DNA of 64,000 nt from Petralouisia muris (lineage in GTDB: Bacteria > Bacillota > Clostridia > Lachnospirales > Lachnospiraceae), in NCBI RefSeq assembly GCF_004793545.1, contig NZ_SRYA01000014.1:1-64000 (forward strand), written 5' to 3'. Position 1 is the stretch's first letter; the number at the start of each line of letters is the position of its first letter. The notes under the pieces are model-generated. The model was not told the DNA's origin. It ran no database searches and saw only the letters and a list, made by a program, of their open reading frames with translations. The position numbers and the translations under genes are program-made. Positions 18,598-27,908 of the stretch are shown piece after piece.

Positions 18598-19716
18598 ATG
18601 GCGAAACAGAGCAGAGCACAGGGGCAGAAGCCCATGAGTAAAAAGGAGAAAAAGAACAAACGAAGAAAACGGAAAATAATTATTGTGATCATTGAATTGC
18701 TGATCCTGCTGGGCGTGCTGGCCTGGATTTGGGTGAATGGGAAGATGGATAAGCTGAACACGGATGTTTCTTTCAAAGGGCAGGATGTAAGAGTGGAGCT
18801 TCCGGAAGAAACGCAGGAGGTTCTCGTAGAGTATACCACCATAGCATTGTTCGGGTTGGATAATCGGGAGGAGAATAGCTACAGCAGAGGAAATTCCGAT
18901 GTGATTATGGTGGCAAGAATTGACAAAGAGACGAAAGAGGTTCGTCTGGTGTCTGTATACCGGGATACGTTTTTGAAAATGGCGGATCTGAATAACACAG
19001 ATGCATACAGCAAAGCCAATGCAGCCTATGCAATGGGAGGTCCGGAACAGGCAGTGCGTATGCTGAACACCAATCTGGATCTGGATATTCAGGAATACGT
19101 TTCCTTTGACTTTTCAGCAGTTGCAGAAGCAGTGGATATTCTGGGCGGAGTAGAAGTGGAAATTACAAATGAAGAGGCGGGACATTTGAATAATTACTGC
19201 GTGGAAACATCTAAGGTTACAGGGAAAGATTATACTCCGCTGCCCGGAGCCGGGACCTATAACCTGAATGGAGTGCAGGCTGTGTCCTATGGAAGAATCC
19301 GTTATACGATAGGGGACGATTTCAAGAGGACGGAGCGTCAGCGTCTGGTTGTGGAGAAGATGGTAGATAAAGCGCTGGCTTCTGATATGAGTACCATCAA
19401 TGAATTGATTGATGTTGTTTTCCCGAAGATTAAGACAAGTCTGTCCAAGGCAGAGATACTCAGCCTTGCAAAAGACGCTTTTAATTATAAAATGGGAGAT
19501 AATGCGGGATTTCCTTTTGACAGGGAGAATGAGGTGGTAAGTATTTCTTATCAGAAAGGCAGCCAGGATTGTGTCATTCCGGCGGATTTGGCTTCTAATG
19601 TGAAGCAGCTTCATGATTTCCTGTATGGAACCACCAGTTATCAGGTGACAGACAGCGTACAGAGCATCAGCGACGAGATTGTGTACCGGACAGGAGTAAG
19701 GGCTAAGAAGGATTAA
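18598..19716 (+). CDS. Second LytR-CpsA-Psr family transferase
   Basis: This 372-residue paralogue of the LCP protein at 5810-6892 has the same plan: a basic tail, one membrane span at about residues 24-44, then the LCP domain from about 78. The landmarks LDNREE, RGNSDVI, YRDTFL and RTERQR are all present, so it should be active. The two paralogues differ in the loop after the YRDT motif, where this one has an insertion. It follows the glycosyltransferases and precedes glmS by 17 bases. That links wall-polymer attachment to supply of amino sugar precursors, although glmS may be co-transcribed simply by position. Confidence 0.92.
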   Translation: MAKQSRAQGQKPMSKKEKKNKRRKRKIIIVIIELLILLGVLAWIWVNGKMDKLNTDVSFKGQDVRVELPEETQEVLVEYTTIALFGLDNREENSYSRGNSDVIMVARIDKETKEVRLVSVYRDTFLKMADLNNTDAYSKANAAYAMGGPEQAVRMLNTNLDLDIQEYVSFDFSAVAEAVDILGGVEVEITNEEAGHLNNYCVETSKVTGKDYTPLPGAGTYNLNGVQAVSYGRIRYTIGDDFKRTERQRLVVEKMVDKALASDMSTINELIDVVFPKIKTSLSKAEILSLAKDAFNYKMGDNAGFPFDRENEVVSISYQKGSQDCVIPADLASNVKQLHDFLYGTTSYQVTDSVQSISDEIVYRTGVRAKKD

Positions 19717-19733
19717 TAACAGGAGGATTTCAT

Positions 19734-21560
19734 ATGTGTGGAATTGTAGGATATATCGGAGAGTCACAGGCGGCTCCCATTTTGCTGGATGGTCTGTCTA
19801 AATTGGAATACCGGGGATATGACTCAGCAGGGATTGCCATATATGACGGGGAAAACATTCAGGTGCAGAAGGCAGTGGGACGTCTGAAGGCGCTCAGCGA
19901 GCTGACCCATGACGGCGCTACCATGCCGGGAATTTCGGGAATCGGCCATACGCGCTGGGCAACCCATGGGGCGCCTTCAAATCAGAATGCACACCCTCAT
20001 TATAATCAGTCAGAGACGATAGCAGTTGTACACAATGGAATTATCGAGAACTATCTGAAATTGCGGAAACGGCTGGAAAAGAAGGGATATCAGTTCCAGT
20101 CAGATACGGATACAGAAGTGGTGGCTCATCTTTTGGATTATTATTATAAAGGCGATCCCATAGAAGCTATTACTAAGATTATGCACCGAGTAGAAGGGTC
20201 TTATGCCCTGGGGATTATCTTTAAGGAACATCCAGAACACGTGTATGCAGTCCGAAAAGATAGTCCTTTGATTGTGGGACACGGGAAAGACGGCAACCTG
20301 ATTGCCTCAGACGTGCCGGCAGTTCTTAAGTATACCAGAAATGTATATTTTATCCAGAATGAGGAAATTGCGGTTTTAACTAAAGATGCCATCGCTTTTT
20401 ATAATGTGGACGGAGAGGATATTCAGAAGGAATCCACGGCTATAGACTGGGACATCAATGCTGCGGAAAAAGGCGGTTATGAGCATTTTATGTTAAAGGA
20501 AATGTATGAGCAGCCGCAGACCGTGCGGGATACCTTAAATCCCAGAATTAAAGACGGGACAATTGTGATTGAAGAACTGGGGATGAGTGAGGAAGAGATC
20601 CGCGGGATCCGCAAGATCCACATTGTCGCCTGCGGTTCTGCCTATCATGTGGGCGTTACCGGCAAATATGTTTTTGAGGGCATGGCAAGAATCCCTGTGG
20701 AGGTTGATTTGGCCTCAGAATTCCGTTACCGGAATCCCATTCTTTCCCATGATGAACTTGTGATTGTGATCAGCCAGTCGGGAGAAACGGCAGATTCTCT
20801 GGCTGCGTTAAGAGAAGCGAAGGACAAGGGAGTGAAGACCCTTGGAATTGTCAATGTGGTGGGTTCTTCCATTGCCAGGGAAGCGGATAAGGTAATGTAT
20901 ACCTGGGCAGGACCAGAAATTGCCGTGGCAACCACCAAGGCGTACAGCGCCCAGTTGATTGCACAATACCTTCTGGCAGTGAAATTTGCTCAAGTAAGGG
21001 ATGTAATTACAGAGGGGGAAGTGGCTGCATTTTTGAAGGATTTACAGAAACTGCCGGAACAGATTGAGATGCTTTTGAGCAATAAAGAAAAGATTCAGCA
21101 TTTTGCCAACCGTTATATTGCGGCGAAGGATGTATTTTTTGTAGGAAGGGGCATAGATTACGCTATTTCCCTGGAGGGCTCTTTGAAGCTTAAGGAGATT
21201 TCCTATATCCATTCAGAGGCTTATGCCGCAGGAGAATTAAAACACGGAACCATCTCTTTGATTGAAGAAGGAACACTGGTGGCGGCAGTGGTAACCCAGG
21301 AAGATCTGTATAAGAAGACTATCAGCAATATTGTGGAATTAAGCAGCAGAGGGGCCTTCGTGCTGGCAGTAACCAATACTGGAAATCGGGAGATTGAGAA
21401 AGCGGCGGATTATGTGATTTACATTCCGCAGACAAATAAATACTTTACCAATTCACTGGCGATTATTCCGCTGCAGCTGTTCAGCTATTATGTATCTGTA
21501 GGCAAGGGCTGTGATGTAGATAAGCCCAGGAATCTGGCGAAATCTGTTACCGTTGAGTAA
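19734..21560 (+). CDS. glmS: Glutamine-fructose-6-phosphate aminotransferase
   Basis: This 608-residue enzyme makes glucosamine-6-phosphate from fructose-6-phosphate and glutamine, the first committed step to UDP-GlcNAc. The mature N-terminus is CGIVGYIG, with Cys2 as the glutamine-hydrolysing nucleophile. The glutaminase domain spans about 1-215, with HTRWATHG and HNGIIENY. Two SIS domains follow at about 285-415 and 455-590, with SQSGETADS and a C-terminal AKSVTVE ending. The length and motifs are normal. The ribosome binding site GGAGG is eight bases upstream. There is no room for a glmS ribozyme in the 17-base gap after the LCP gene, so that control appears to be absent here. Confidence 0.97.
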   Translation: MCGIVGYIGESQAAPILLDGLSKLEYRGYDSAGIAIYDGENIQVQKAVGRLKALSELTHDGATMPGISGIGHTRWATHGAPSNQNAHPHYNQSETIAVVHNGIIENYLKLRKRLEKKGYQFQSDTDTEVVAHLLDYYYKGDPIEAITKIMHRVEGSYALGIIFKEHPEHVYAVRKDSPLIVGHGKDGNLIASDVPAVLKYTRNVYFIQNEEIAVLTKDAIAFYNVDGEDIQKESTAIDWDINAAEKGGYEHFMLKEMYEQPQTVRDTLNPRIKDGTIVIEELGMSEEEIRGIRKIHIVACGSAYHVGVTGKYVFEGMARIPVEVDLASEFRYRNPILSHDELVIVISQSGETADSLAALREAKDKGVKTLGIVNVVGSSIAREADKVMYTWAGPEIAVATTKAYSAQLIAQYLLAVKFAQVRDVITEGEVAAFLKDLQKLPEQIEMLLSNKEKIQHFANRYIAAKDVFFVGRGIDYAISLEGSLKLKEISYIHSEAYAAGELKHGTISLIEEGTLVAAVVTQEDLYKKTISNIVELSSRGAFVLAVTNTGNREIEKAADYVIYIPQTNKYFTNSLAIIPLQLFSYYVSVGKGCDVDKPRNLAKSVTVE

Positions 21561-21562
21561 GA

Positions 21563-21590
21563 AGAGGGGGAGGACGTCCCCCTCTTTTCG
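21563..21590 (+). terminator. Rho-independent terminator after glmS
   Basis: AGAGGGGGA pairs perfectly with TCCCCCTCT around a five-base loop, followed by TTTCG and more T. Confidence 0.85.
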
Positions 21591-21729
21591 TTTGCAAAAT
21601 CATTTCGCTCACGGCATATCACGTTTTTTTAAAATTGTTGTCACATTTCTGTCACAAATATTCCGTAAACTGCTTAATAGAAACAAAGCAAGAGCAGAAT
21701 CATATAGGGAAGCGAAAGGAGAAAATGTC

Positions 21730-23406
21730 ATGGAAAACAATTTTAATGGAAATAATAACGATAACAATAACAATAACAATAACAGTTCAGATTCTTTATA
21801 TTCATACAGCTATCTCAATCAGGAGAATCAGGAACGCAATCCGAATTACTATGAAAGACAGGAAGAAAACCATCAGTCCGCATTTAAGGCACAGGAAGAA
21901 AACAGCAGGATTTCACAGACAAATACGGCAGACCAGACAGCAGGCGGTGAAAGAACTTATACGGCAGACCAGACGGCAGATAGGGAAGGAACTTTTTCCA
22001 CAGAACCGGCAGCGGGCGGTGAGAGAACTTACATCGCAGGAGAAGCTCCCAGCCGGAATCAGGAATATAAAAGAGACGACAGTCAGTTTTACAGTACCGG
22101 GCAGTCCAATGCCTCTTACAGCAGCCAGTGGAATCCGGTACCGGAAGATGCGAAGAAGAAAAAACAGAAATATTCCGGAGAAAAGAAACATCATGGCTTT
22201 GGCGTAACAGTGGGAAAATGTGCGGCTCTTGCCCTGGTATTCGGATTGGTTTCTGGTACAGTGTTCTACGGAACGGGACTTGCTTTTCAATATGCCGGCG
22301 GCCCTAATAATGCCCGGCTGGAAACCACAGCAGGAGAAGACGGCAAAACAGATGGCACTACTTCTAACAGCATTTCAGGAACCAGCGTAAGTACTGCAAC
22401 CACCATCAATGATGTGGCTGATATTGTGGATAACGTAATTCCCTCCATCGTATCTATTACGAATATGGGTCAGCAGGAAATGGGCAGAGATTTCTTCGGC
22501 CGTTCCTATATGCAGGATACTGAGAGCGCAGGAAGCGGGATTATTATAAGCCAGACGGAGAAGGAAATTTATATCGCTACCAATAATCATGTGGTAGCCA
22601 ATTCCAGTCAGCTGACTGTGAATTTTACAGATGATCAGTCTGTGACAGCAGAGATTAAAGGCTCAGACGCCAGTACGGATTTGGCAGTAATTTCTGTATC
22701 AATTGCGGATATTCCGGAAGAAACTATGGAAAAAATAAAAGTAGCCACACTTGGCAATTCCGATGATATCAGAGTAGGGCAGAGCGCGGTGGCAATCGGA
22801 AATGCACTGGGATACGGGCAGTCCGTTACCACAGGAGTGATCAGTGCTTTGGATCGGGAGGTTACTGTACAGGACGAGAATACAGGCGTATCTATTACCA
22901 ATGATTTAATTCAGACCAGCGCTGCAATCAATCCTGGGAACAGCGGCGGAGCTCTGGTAAATATGAACGGAGAAGTAATTGGAATTAACTCTGTCAAATA
23001 TAACGATACCAGCGTAGAAGGCATGGGATTTGCAATACCAATCTCTGCGGCAGAACCGATTATCAACGATTTGATTACCAGGGAAGTGGTAGATGAGTCA
23101 AATTCTGCATACCTTGGCGTATCCGGCCAGGATGTGACAGAAGATCTGGCTGAAAGTTTTGGAATTCCAGAGGGATTGTACATCACAATGGTGCAGGAAA
23201 ACAGCGCTGCAGAGAAAGCGGGAATTAAAAAAGGAGATGTTATTACGGAATTTGATGGAAGAAAAGTTCAGTCTATGGATGGTTTAAAAGAACTGATGCA
23301 GTATTATGCAGCAGGAACTGAAGTGGAAATTACCATTCAGACCAATCAAAACGGAGAGTGGCAGGAACAGAAAGTCACAGCCGTATTAGGGAAAAAGAAT
23401 GACTGA
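21730..23406 (+). CDS. HtrA/DegP-like membrane-anchored serine protease
   Basis: This 558-residue envelope quality-control protease has a cytoplasmic N-terminal region of about 155 residues, very rich in Asn, Gln, Glu and Thr, with an Asn tract right after the start. One membrane span lies at about 160-182. An external trypsin-like domain carries the catalytic triad His287 (NNHVV), Asp318 (STDLAV) and Ser406 (NPGNSGG). One PDZ domain lies at about 460-550. I chose the ATG at 21730 because AAAGGAGA lies eight bases before it; the open frame extends 59 codons upstream but runs through the glmS terminator. HtrA proteins degrade misfolded exported proteins. Confidence 0.93.
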   Translation: MENNFNGNNNDNNNNNNNSSDSLYSYSYLNQENQERNPNYYERQEENHQSAFKAQEENSRISQTNTADQTAGGERTYTADQTADREGTFSTEPAAGGERTYIAGEAPSRNQEYKRDDSQFYSTGQSNASYSSQWNPVPEDAKKKKQKYSGEKKHHGFGVTVGKCAALALVFGLVSGTVFYGTGLAFQYAGGPNNARLETTAGEDGKTDGTTSNSISGTSVSTATTINDVADIVDNVIPSIVSITNMGQQEMGRDFFGRSYMQDTESAGSGIIISQTEKEIYIATNNHVVANSSQLTVNFTDDQSVTAEIKGSDASTDLAVISVSIADIPEETMEKIKVATLGNSDDIRVGQSAVAIGNALGYGQSVTTGVISALDREVTVQDENTGVSITNDLIQTSAAINPGNSGGALVNMNGEVIGINSVKYNDTSVEGMGFAIPISAAEPIINDLITREVVDESNSAYLGVSGQDVTEDLAESFGIPEGLYITMVQENSAAEKAGIKKGDVITEFDGRKVQSMDGLKELMQYYAAGTEVEITIQTNQNGEWQEQKVTAVLGKKND

Positions 23407-23462
23407 TTTTTCTTTTAAAATAAGGGAAAGTATGGTAAAATAAATATTAAGAAAATGAAAAT

Positions 23463-23491
23463 GCCAATCTGGAATGATCCAGATTGGCGTT
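23463..23491 (+). terminator. Terminator after the HtrA gene
   Basis: GCCAATCTGGA and TCCAGATTGGC form a perfect 11-base stem with a four-base loop (ATGA), followed by a short T run. It lies just before the MITE-like element. Confidence 0.75.
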
Positions 23492-23499
23492 TCGGCTTA

Positions 23500-23673
23500 G
23501 GAACTGTTAAAAAATAACTTGTGATTTTGGTTGTCTTTTTCTCGGAGAGTGCTGATCAAAATCAGTTGGATAGCTCGTTATGCGCCTGATTTTTGAATAT
23601 CGCTCTCGAAGAAAAATACCCAATGGAGCGCGCTGTCCTGCGCACGATTCACAAGTTATTTCTTAACAGTTCC
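23500..23673 (+). repeat. MITE-like element with long terminal inverted repeats
   Basis: The left end GGAACTGTTAAAAAATAACT continues to TTGTGA. The right end is its reverse complement with one mismatch over about 25 bases. The element is about 174 bp, has no protein-coding sequence, and is flanked on each side by TTA, consistent with a TA-type target duplication. TA duplication is typical of IS630/mariner-like transposition, so it may be a non-autonomous relative. It lies between the htrA terminator and arcC and may push its own hairpin into the arcC leader. The inner part has no match I recognise. Confidence 0.7.
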
Positions 23674-23764
23674 TTACAGAGATATTGCAGAAGCGGCTGC
23701 TTTTGCAGTAGGAATGGACAAGGAGCCGCCGGATCACTTGTTCCGGAAAAGGGAGGTTTATTGA

Positions 23765-24697
23765 ATGAGAAAGAAAAAAATCGTAATTGCCCTGGGACAT
23801 GATGCATTAGGAACTACATTGCCGGAGCAAAAAAGAGCTGCCCAGAGAACTGCAAAAGCAGTGGTGGATTTTATCAAAGAAGATTACCAGGTGGTAATTT
23901 CCCACAGCAACGGCCCTCAGGTGGGTATGATACACACAGCGATGGCGGAATTCTGCAGGATTTATCCAGAATATACAGCAACTCCCATGTCGGTATGCTC
24001 CGCCATGAGTCAGGGATACATTGGCTACGATTTACAGAATGCAATCCGTACAGAACTGCTGAACCGGGGAATTTATAAACCGGTGTCCACGATTCTGACC
24101 CAGGTCTGTGTAGACCCCTATGACGATGCTTTTTATCGTCCCACCAAGGAAATTGGCCGTGTAATGACAGAGGAAGAAGCAGAAGCAGAAGAGAAGAAAG
24201 GCAACCATGTGGTGAAGACCGAAGCCGGGTACCGCAGAATTGTTGCTGCACCCAAGCCTGTGGATATTGTGGAGATTGACGCCATACGCGCACTTCTAGA
24301 AGCGGAACAGGTGGTGATTGCCTGCGGCGGAGGGGGAATTCCCGTGCTTGCCCAGGGGCATAAGCTGAAAGGAGCCAGCGCAGTGATTGAGAAAGATTCT
24401 GCGGCAGGTAAGCTGGCAGATCTGGTAGATGCAGACCGTCTGGTGATTTTAACAGGGGTAGAGAAGGTCTGCCTGAATTTTGGAACCGGTCAGGAGGAAC
24501 CTCTGGATGAGATAACTACAGCCCAGGCCAGGAGTTATATGGAGGAAGGACAGTTTGAGCCAGGAACAATGCTTCCTAAGATTGAAGCTGCCATTGAGTT
24601 TATCGGGAATTCAGCAGTGCGAAGTGTATTGATTACCAGATTGGAGTCTTCTGGAGAGGAAATTAAGAAAATAACCGGAACAATAATAAGGAAATAA
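23765..24697 (+). CDS. arcC: Carbamate kinase
   Basis: This 310-residue enzyme interconverts carbamoyl phosphate and ADP with carbamate and ATP. It belongs to the amino acid kinase fold and shows ALGHDALG near residue 9, SHSNGPQVG near 42, a GG-rich ACGGGGIPV near 188 and EKDSAAGKLA near 212. The first motif reads GHDALG where many family members have GGNALL, a small variation near the phosphate-binding loop. It has a good ribosome binding site (GGGAGG). No arginine deiminase or ornithine carbamoyltransferase gene is nearby, so it may serve purine or arginine fermentation encoded elsewhere. Confidence 0.93.
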   Translation: MRKKKIVIALGHDALGTTLPEQKRAAQRTAKAVVDFIKEDYQVVISHSNGPQVGMIHTAMAEFCRIYPEYTATPMSVCSAMSQGYIGYDLQNAIRTELLNRGIYKPVSTILTQVCVDPYDDAFYRPTKEIGRVMTEEEAEAEEKKGNHVVKTEAGYRRIVAAPKPVDIVEIDAIRALLEAEQVVIACGGGGIPVLAQGHKLKGASAVIEKDSAAGKLADLVDADRLVILTGVEKVCLNFGTGQEEPLDEITTAQARSYMEEGQFEPGTMLPKIEAAIEFIGNSAVRSVLITRLESSGEEIKKITGTIIRK

Positions 24698-24788
24698 TGA
24701 TTTTTACACATGGCCTGCCTTGTGGCAGAAAAATGCTCAGTGTGGCACAGGCAGAAAAATTTTAAAAAATCAGGAAAGGAAAATTAAT

Positions 24789-26540
24789 ATGAAAAATCTG
24801 AGAAAAACGAAAATTATCTGTACTTTGGGGCCAGCAACGGATCAGGATGATGTGTTACGGCAATTGATGGTGGAAGGAATGAATGTTGCCAGGTTTAATT
24901 TCTCCCATGGCACCCATGAGGAACAGGGAGAACGGCTGAAAAAAGTCCGCAGGCTGCGGGAAGAGCTGGATTTGCCGGTGGCTACCCTGTTAGATACCAA
25001 GGGACCGGAAATTCGCCTACGGGATATTAAAGACGGCAAGGCACAGCTGGAGCCAGGCCAGATATTTACTCTGACGACGGAAGAGATTCTGGGTGATAAG
25101 GAGCGTGTATCTATTACTTACAAAGAGCTGGTGACAGATGTAGCGCCAGGCTGCCGGATTCTCATTGATGACGGACTGATTGAGCTTGGGGTGGATGAGG
25201 TAACAGATACAGATATTGTCTGCCATGTAGTAAACGGTGGCGTGATTTCCAATAAGAAAGGGGTCAATGTCCCAAATGTAGAATTGTCTATGCCTTACAT
25301 CAGTGAAAAAGATTATGAGGATATTGTGTTCGGGATTGAACAGGATTTTGATTTTGTGGCGGCTTCTTTTGTCCGCACTGCAGATGACGTTCTGGAAATC
25401 AGGAAGATTTTTGAAGAAAAGAACTGCAATAACATCAACATTATTTCCAAGATTGAAAATATGCAGGGCGTGGAAAATATAGATGAGATTATCCGGGTAT
25501 CCGATGGAATCATGGTAGCCAGAGGGGATATGGGTGTGGAAATTCCTTTAGAGGATGTTCCAGTTATTCAGAAAATGATTATCAAGAAGGTGATTGACGC
25601 CGGAAAACAGGTGATTACCGCTACCCAGATGTTAGATTCCATGATGAAAAATCCAAGGCCCACTCGGGCGGAGTCTACCGACGTGGCAAATGCCATTTAC
25701 GATGGAACCAGTGCAATTATGCTGTCAGGAGAGACTGCGGCAGGCCTCTATCCGGTGGAAGCATTGAAAACCATGGTGAAAATTGCAATTCGCACAGAGC
25801 AGGATATCAATTATACCGCCCGGTTCAAATCCAGGGAAAATATGAGCAACCCGGATATTACCAACGCCATTTCCCATGCTACCTGCACCACGGCAAATGA
25901 TTTGAAGGCAGCGGCTATTATTACAGTAACCCAGTCCGGCGAAACAGCCCGGATGATTTCCAAATACCGTCCGGACTGCCCCATCATCGGCGGAAGCATG
26001 TATCCTAAGGTGTGCCGCCAGCTGAACCTGTCCTGGGGCGTTACGCCTTTGCATGTGGAGCTGAAAGAAGATGCAGACGAATTATTTGATCATGCGGTAG
26101 ATGCAGCCCAGGCAGCAGGTCTGGTGTCTATGGGAGATATCACGGTTATTACAGGAGGCGTGCCTTTAGGGGTATCCGGGACAACCAATATTCTGAAAGT
26201 TCATGTGGCAGGCCATATTCTGGCTACCGGAACGGGAATCAATGATAAGACCGTGTCTGCAAATCTCTGTGTCTGCAAAAATCTCCAGGATTTGCGGAGG
26301 GATTTTAAAACAGGGGATATTATTGTTGCAAAAGAGACAAATAATGAAATGATGGAACAGCTGCGCAATGCGTCCGGCCTGATCGTGGAAGAAGGCGGAG
26401 CAGGCTCCCATGCGGTGATTGCAGGATTGAGTCTGGATATTCCGGTGATTATTGAGGCGGAAAACGCCACCTCTATTTTGAAAACGGGAGCATATGTCAC
26501 CTTAAATGGCAAAGACGGAATTGTCAGCTGCAACCAGTAA
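24789..26540 (+). CDS. pyk: Pyruvate kinase with C-terminal PEP-utiliser domain
   Basis: This 583-residue enzyme makes pyruvate and ATP from phosphoenolpyruvate and ADP at the end of glycolysis. I chose the ATG at 24789 (MKNLRKTKIICTLGP), with GGAAAGGA upstream. The TIM barrel carries NFSHG, the metal-binding ARGDMGVEIP and ATQMLDSM. The usual C-terminal alpha/beta domain follows. An extra domain of about 110 residues ends the protein, with the segment GAGSHAVIAG, which resembles the swivelling phosphohistidine domain of PEP-utilising enzymes. This longer form is common in Firmicutes. Confidence 0.96.
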   Translation: MKNLRKTKIICTLGPATDQDDVLRQLMVEGMNVARFNFSHGTHEEQGERLKKVRRLREELDLPVATLLDTKGPEIRLRDIKDGKAQLEPGQIFTLTTEEILGDKERVSITYKELVTDVAPGCRILIDDGLIELGVDEVTDTDIVCHVVNGGVISNKKGVNVPNVELSMPYISEKDYEDIVFGIEQDFDFVAASFVRTADDVLEIRKIFEEKNCNNINIISKIENMQGVENIDEIIRVSDGIMVARGDMGVEIPLEDVPVIQKMIIKKVIDAGKQVITATQMLDSMMKNPRPTRAESTDVANAIYDGTSAIMLSGETAAGLYPVEALKTMVKIAIRTEQDINYTARFKSRENMSNPDITNAISHATCTTANDLKAAAIITVTQSGETARMISKYRPDCPIIGGSMYPKVCRQLNLSWGVTPLHVELKEDADELFDHAVDAAQAAGLVSMGDITVITGGVPLGVSGTTNILKVHVAGHILATGTGINDKTVSANLCVCKNLQDLRRDFKTGDIIVAKETNNEMMEQLRNASGLIVEEGGAGSHAVIAGLSLDIPVIIEAENATSILKTGAYVTLNGKDGIVSCNQ

Positions 26541-26601
26541 AATTCGGAGCTGCACAGTAAAATAGTTTACTTGCGAGAAGAGGTTTACAGGGAGATTAAG
26601 T

Positions 26602-27774
26602 ATGAAAAAGTATAGAATATGGCTGGCGGTATTATTGATTGGGGTTCTGGCGTTTGGCGGCTGCGGCGGCTTTAACGGCAGTGGAAAAGCCAGGCAGCAG
26701 TCTCAGGAACAGGACGGCGGGGAAACCTCTGTGAAGGAGGAGCTGCCTGAGGAGAAAGAACAGTTGGGAAGTGAGGAATCTTCAGAGGAAAATAATGCTT
26801 CTGAGAATGGGGAATCGCCAGAGGGAAGCAATGCTTCTGAGAATGGGGAATTACCGGAAGGAAGCAATGCTTCTCAGAATCCGGAATCACTTTCCGGGCA
26901 GGAAACGGCGGCTCCTGCATTAAATGAAGAAACTGTGGTGCGTTCCCGAGAAGAGGTGGTAACAACCTCTTCTGTAAATATCAGGACTGCTCCTTCTACA
27001 GACAGTGAAGTATACCAGACTGCAGTCCGCAGAACAGAATTGCTCCGGACTGCAGATGATGGAACCTGGAGCGCTGTGGAAATTGATGGAAAAGAATACT
27101 ACGTTGCCTCAGAATACCTGAAATTGAAATCAGAAATGACAGACAACGGATATCTAGTGGTGATTGACGCAGGACATCAGGGAAGGGGCAACAGTGAGCA
27201 GGAGCCCATCGGCCCCGGAGCCTCTGAGACGAAGCCCAAGGTAGCCAGCGGAACCTCCGGCTGTGTCAGCGGCTTGAATGAGTATGAACTGACGCTGATG
27301 GTGTCCTTAAAGCTGCAGGCGGAATTGGAAGCCAGAGGTTATCAGGTGATGATGATCCGTACCAGCCATGATGTAAATATCAGCAACAGCGAGCGGGCGG
27401 CAGTTGCCAACAATGCAGGGGCAGACGCCTTTATCCGGGTGCATGCCAACGGTTCTGATGACAGCAGTGAGAACGGCATCCTGACCATCTGCCCAACCTC
27501 TTCCAATCCCTATATGGGCAGCCTGTACAGTCAGTGCCGGAGCCTTTCTGAATGTGTGCTGGACGGTGCAGTCAATGCCACCGGAGCCAATAAGAAATAT
27601 ATCTGGGAAACAGACACCATGAGCGGCATTAACTGGTGCACCGTTCCGGTCACTATTGTGGAAATGGGATTTATGACGAATCCCGATGAGGACAGCAGAA
27701 TGGCGGAGGACGGGTATCAAAGTCAGCTTGCGGCGGGAATTGCAGATGGCGTGGACGCTTATTTTGGGAATTAA
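26602..27774 (+). CDS. Lipoprotein N-acetylmuramoyl-L-alanine amidase with SH3 domain
   Basis: This 390-residue cell-wall hydrolase has an N-terminal signal ending near GGC, a slightly atypical lipobox, so it is probably lipid-anchored. A spacer at about residues 30-105 contains imperfect repeats of SNASENGE. An SH3-like domain follows at about 113-172 (SSVNIRTAPSTDSE). The Amidase_3 domain covers about 183-390; the likely zinc and catalytic residues sit in VIDAGHQ, LNEYEL, RVHANG and IVEMGFMTN. The catalytic domain is nearly identical to that of the next gene, but the N-terminal modules are different. Confidence 0.9.
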   Translation: MKKYRIWLAVLLIGVLAFGGCGGFNGSGKARQQSQEQDGGETSVKEELPEEKEQLGSEESSEENNASENGESPEGSNASENGELPEGSNASQNPESLSGQETAAPALNEETVVRSREEVVTTSSVNIRTAPSTDSEVYQTAVRRTELLRTADDGTWSAVEIDGKEYYVASEYLKLKSEMTDNGYLVVIDAGHQGRGNSEQEPIGPGASETKPKVASGTSGCVSGLNEYELTLMVSLKLQAELEARGYQVMMIRTSHDVNISNSERAAVANNAGADAFIRVHANGSDDSSENGILTICPTSSNPYMGSLYSQCRSLSECVLDGAVNATGANKKYIWETDTMSGINWCTVPVTIVEMGFMTNPDEDSRMAEDGYQSQLAAGIADGVDAYFGN

Positions 27775-27908
27775 AAGCTTGAGAAGTGTTGCTGGCTTTA
27801 TACTCGAGAGCATACTTATTTGCCAAATGATTTGCTGCTCTTTCTGGAATAGCGGGAATCTGTTGGAAAATCATTTGGCTCACGGGTATAGAAAAGGAGA
27901 GCGTTTAG

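Noticed and set aside
19717-19733. A glmS ribozyme
   Set aside because: Only 17 bases separate the LCP stop from the glmS start, too short for the ribozyme, and no matching sequence lies in the LCP end.
21750-21786. A short repeat array near the start of the HtrA gene
   Set aside because: It is only an asparagine-coding tract (AAT/AAC codons) in a low-complexity cytoplasmic region, without spacers or repeats of CRISPR size.
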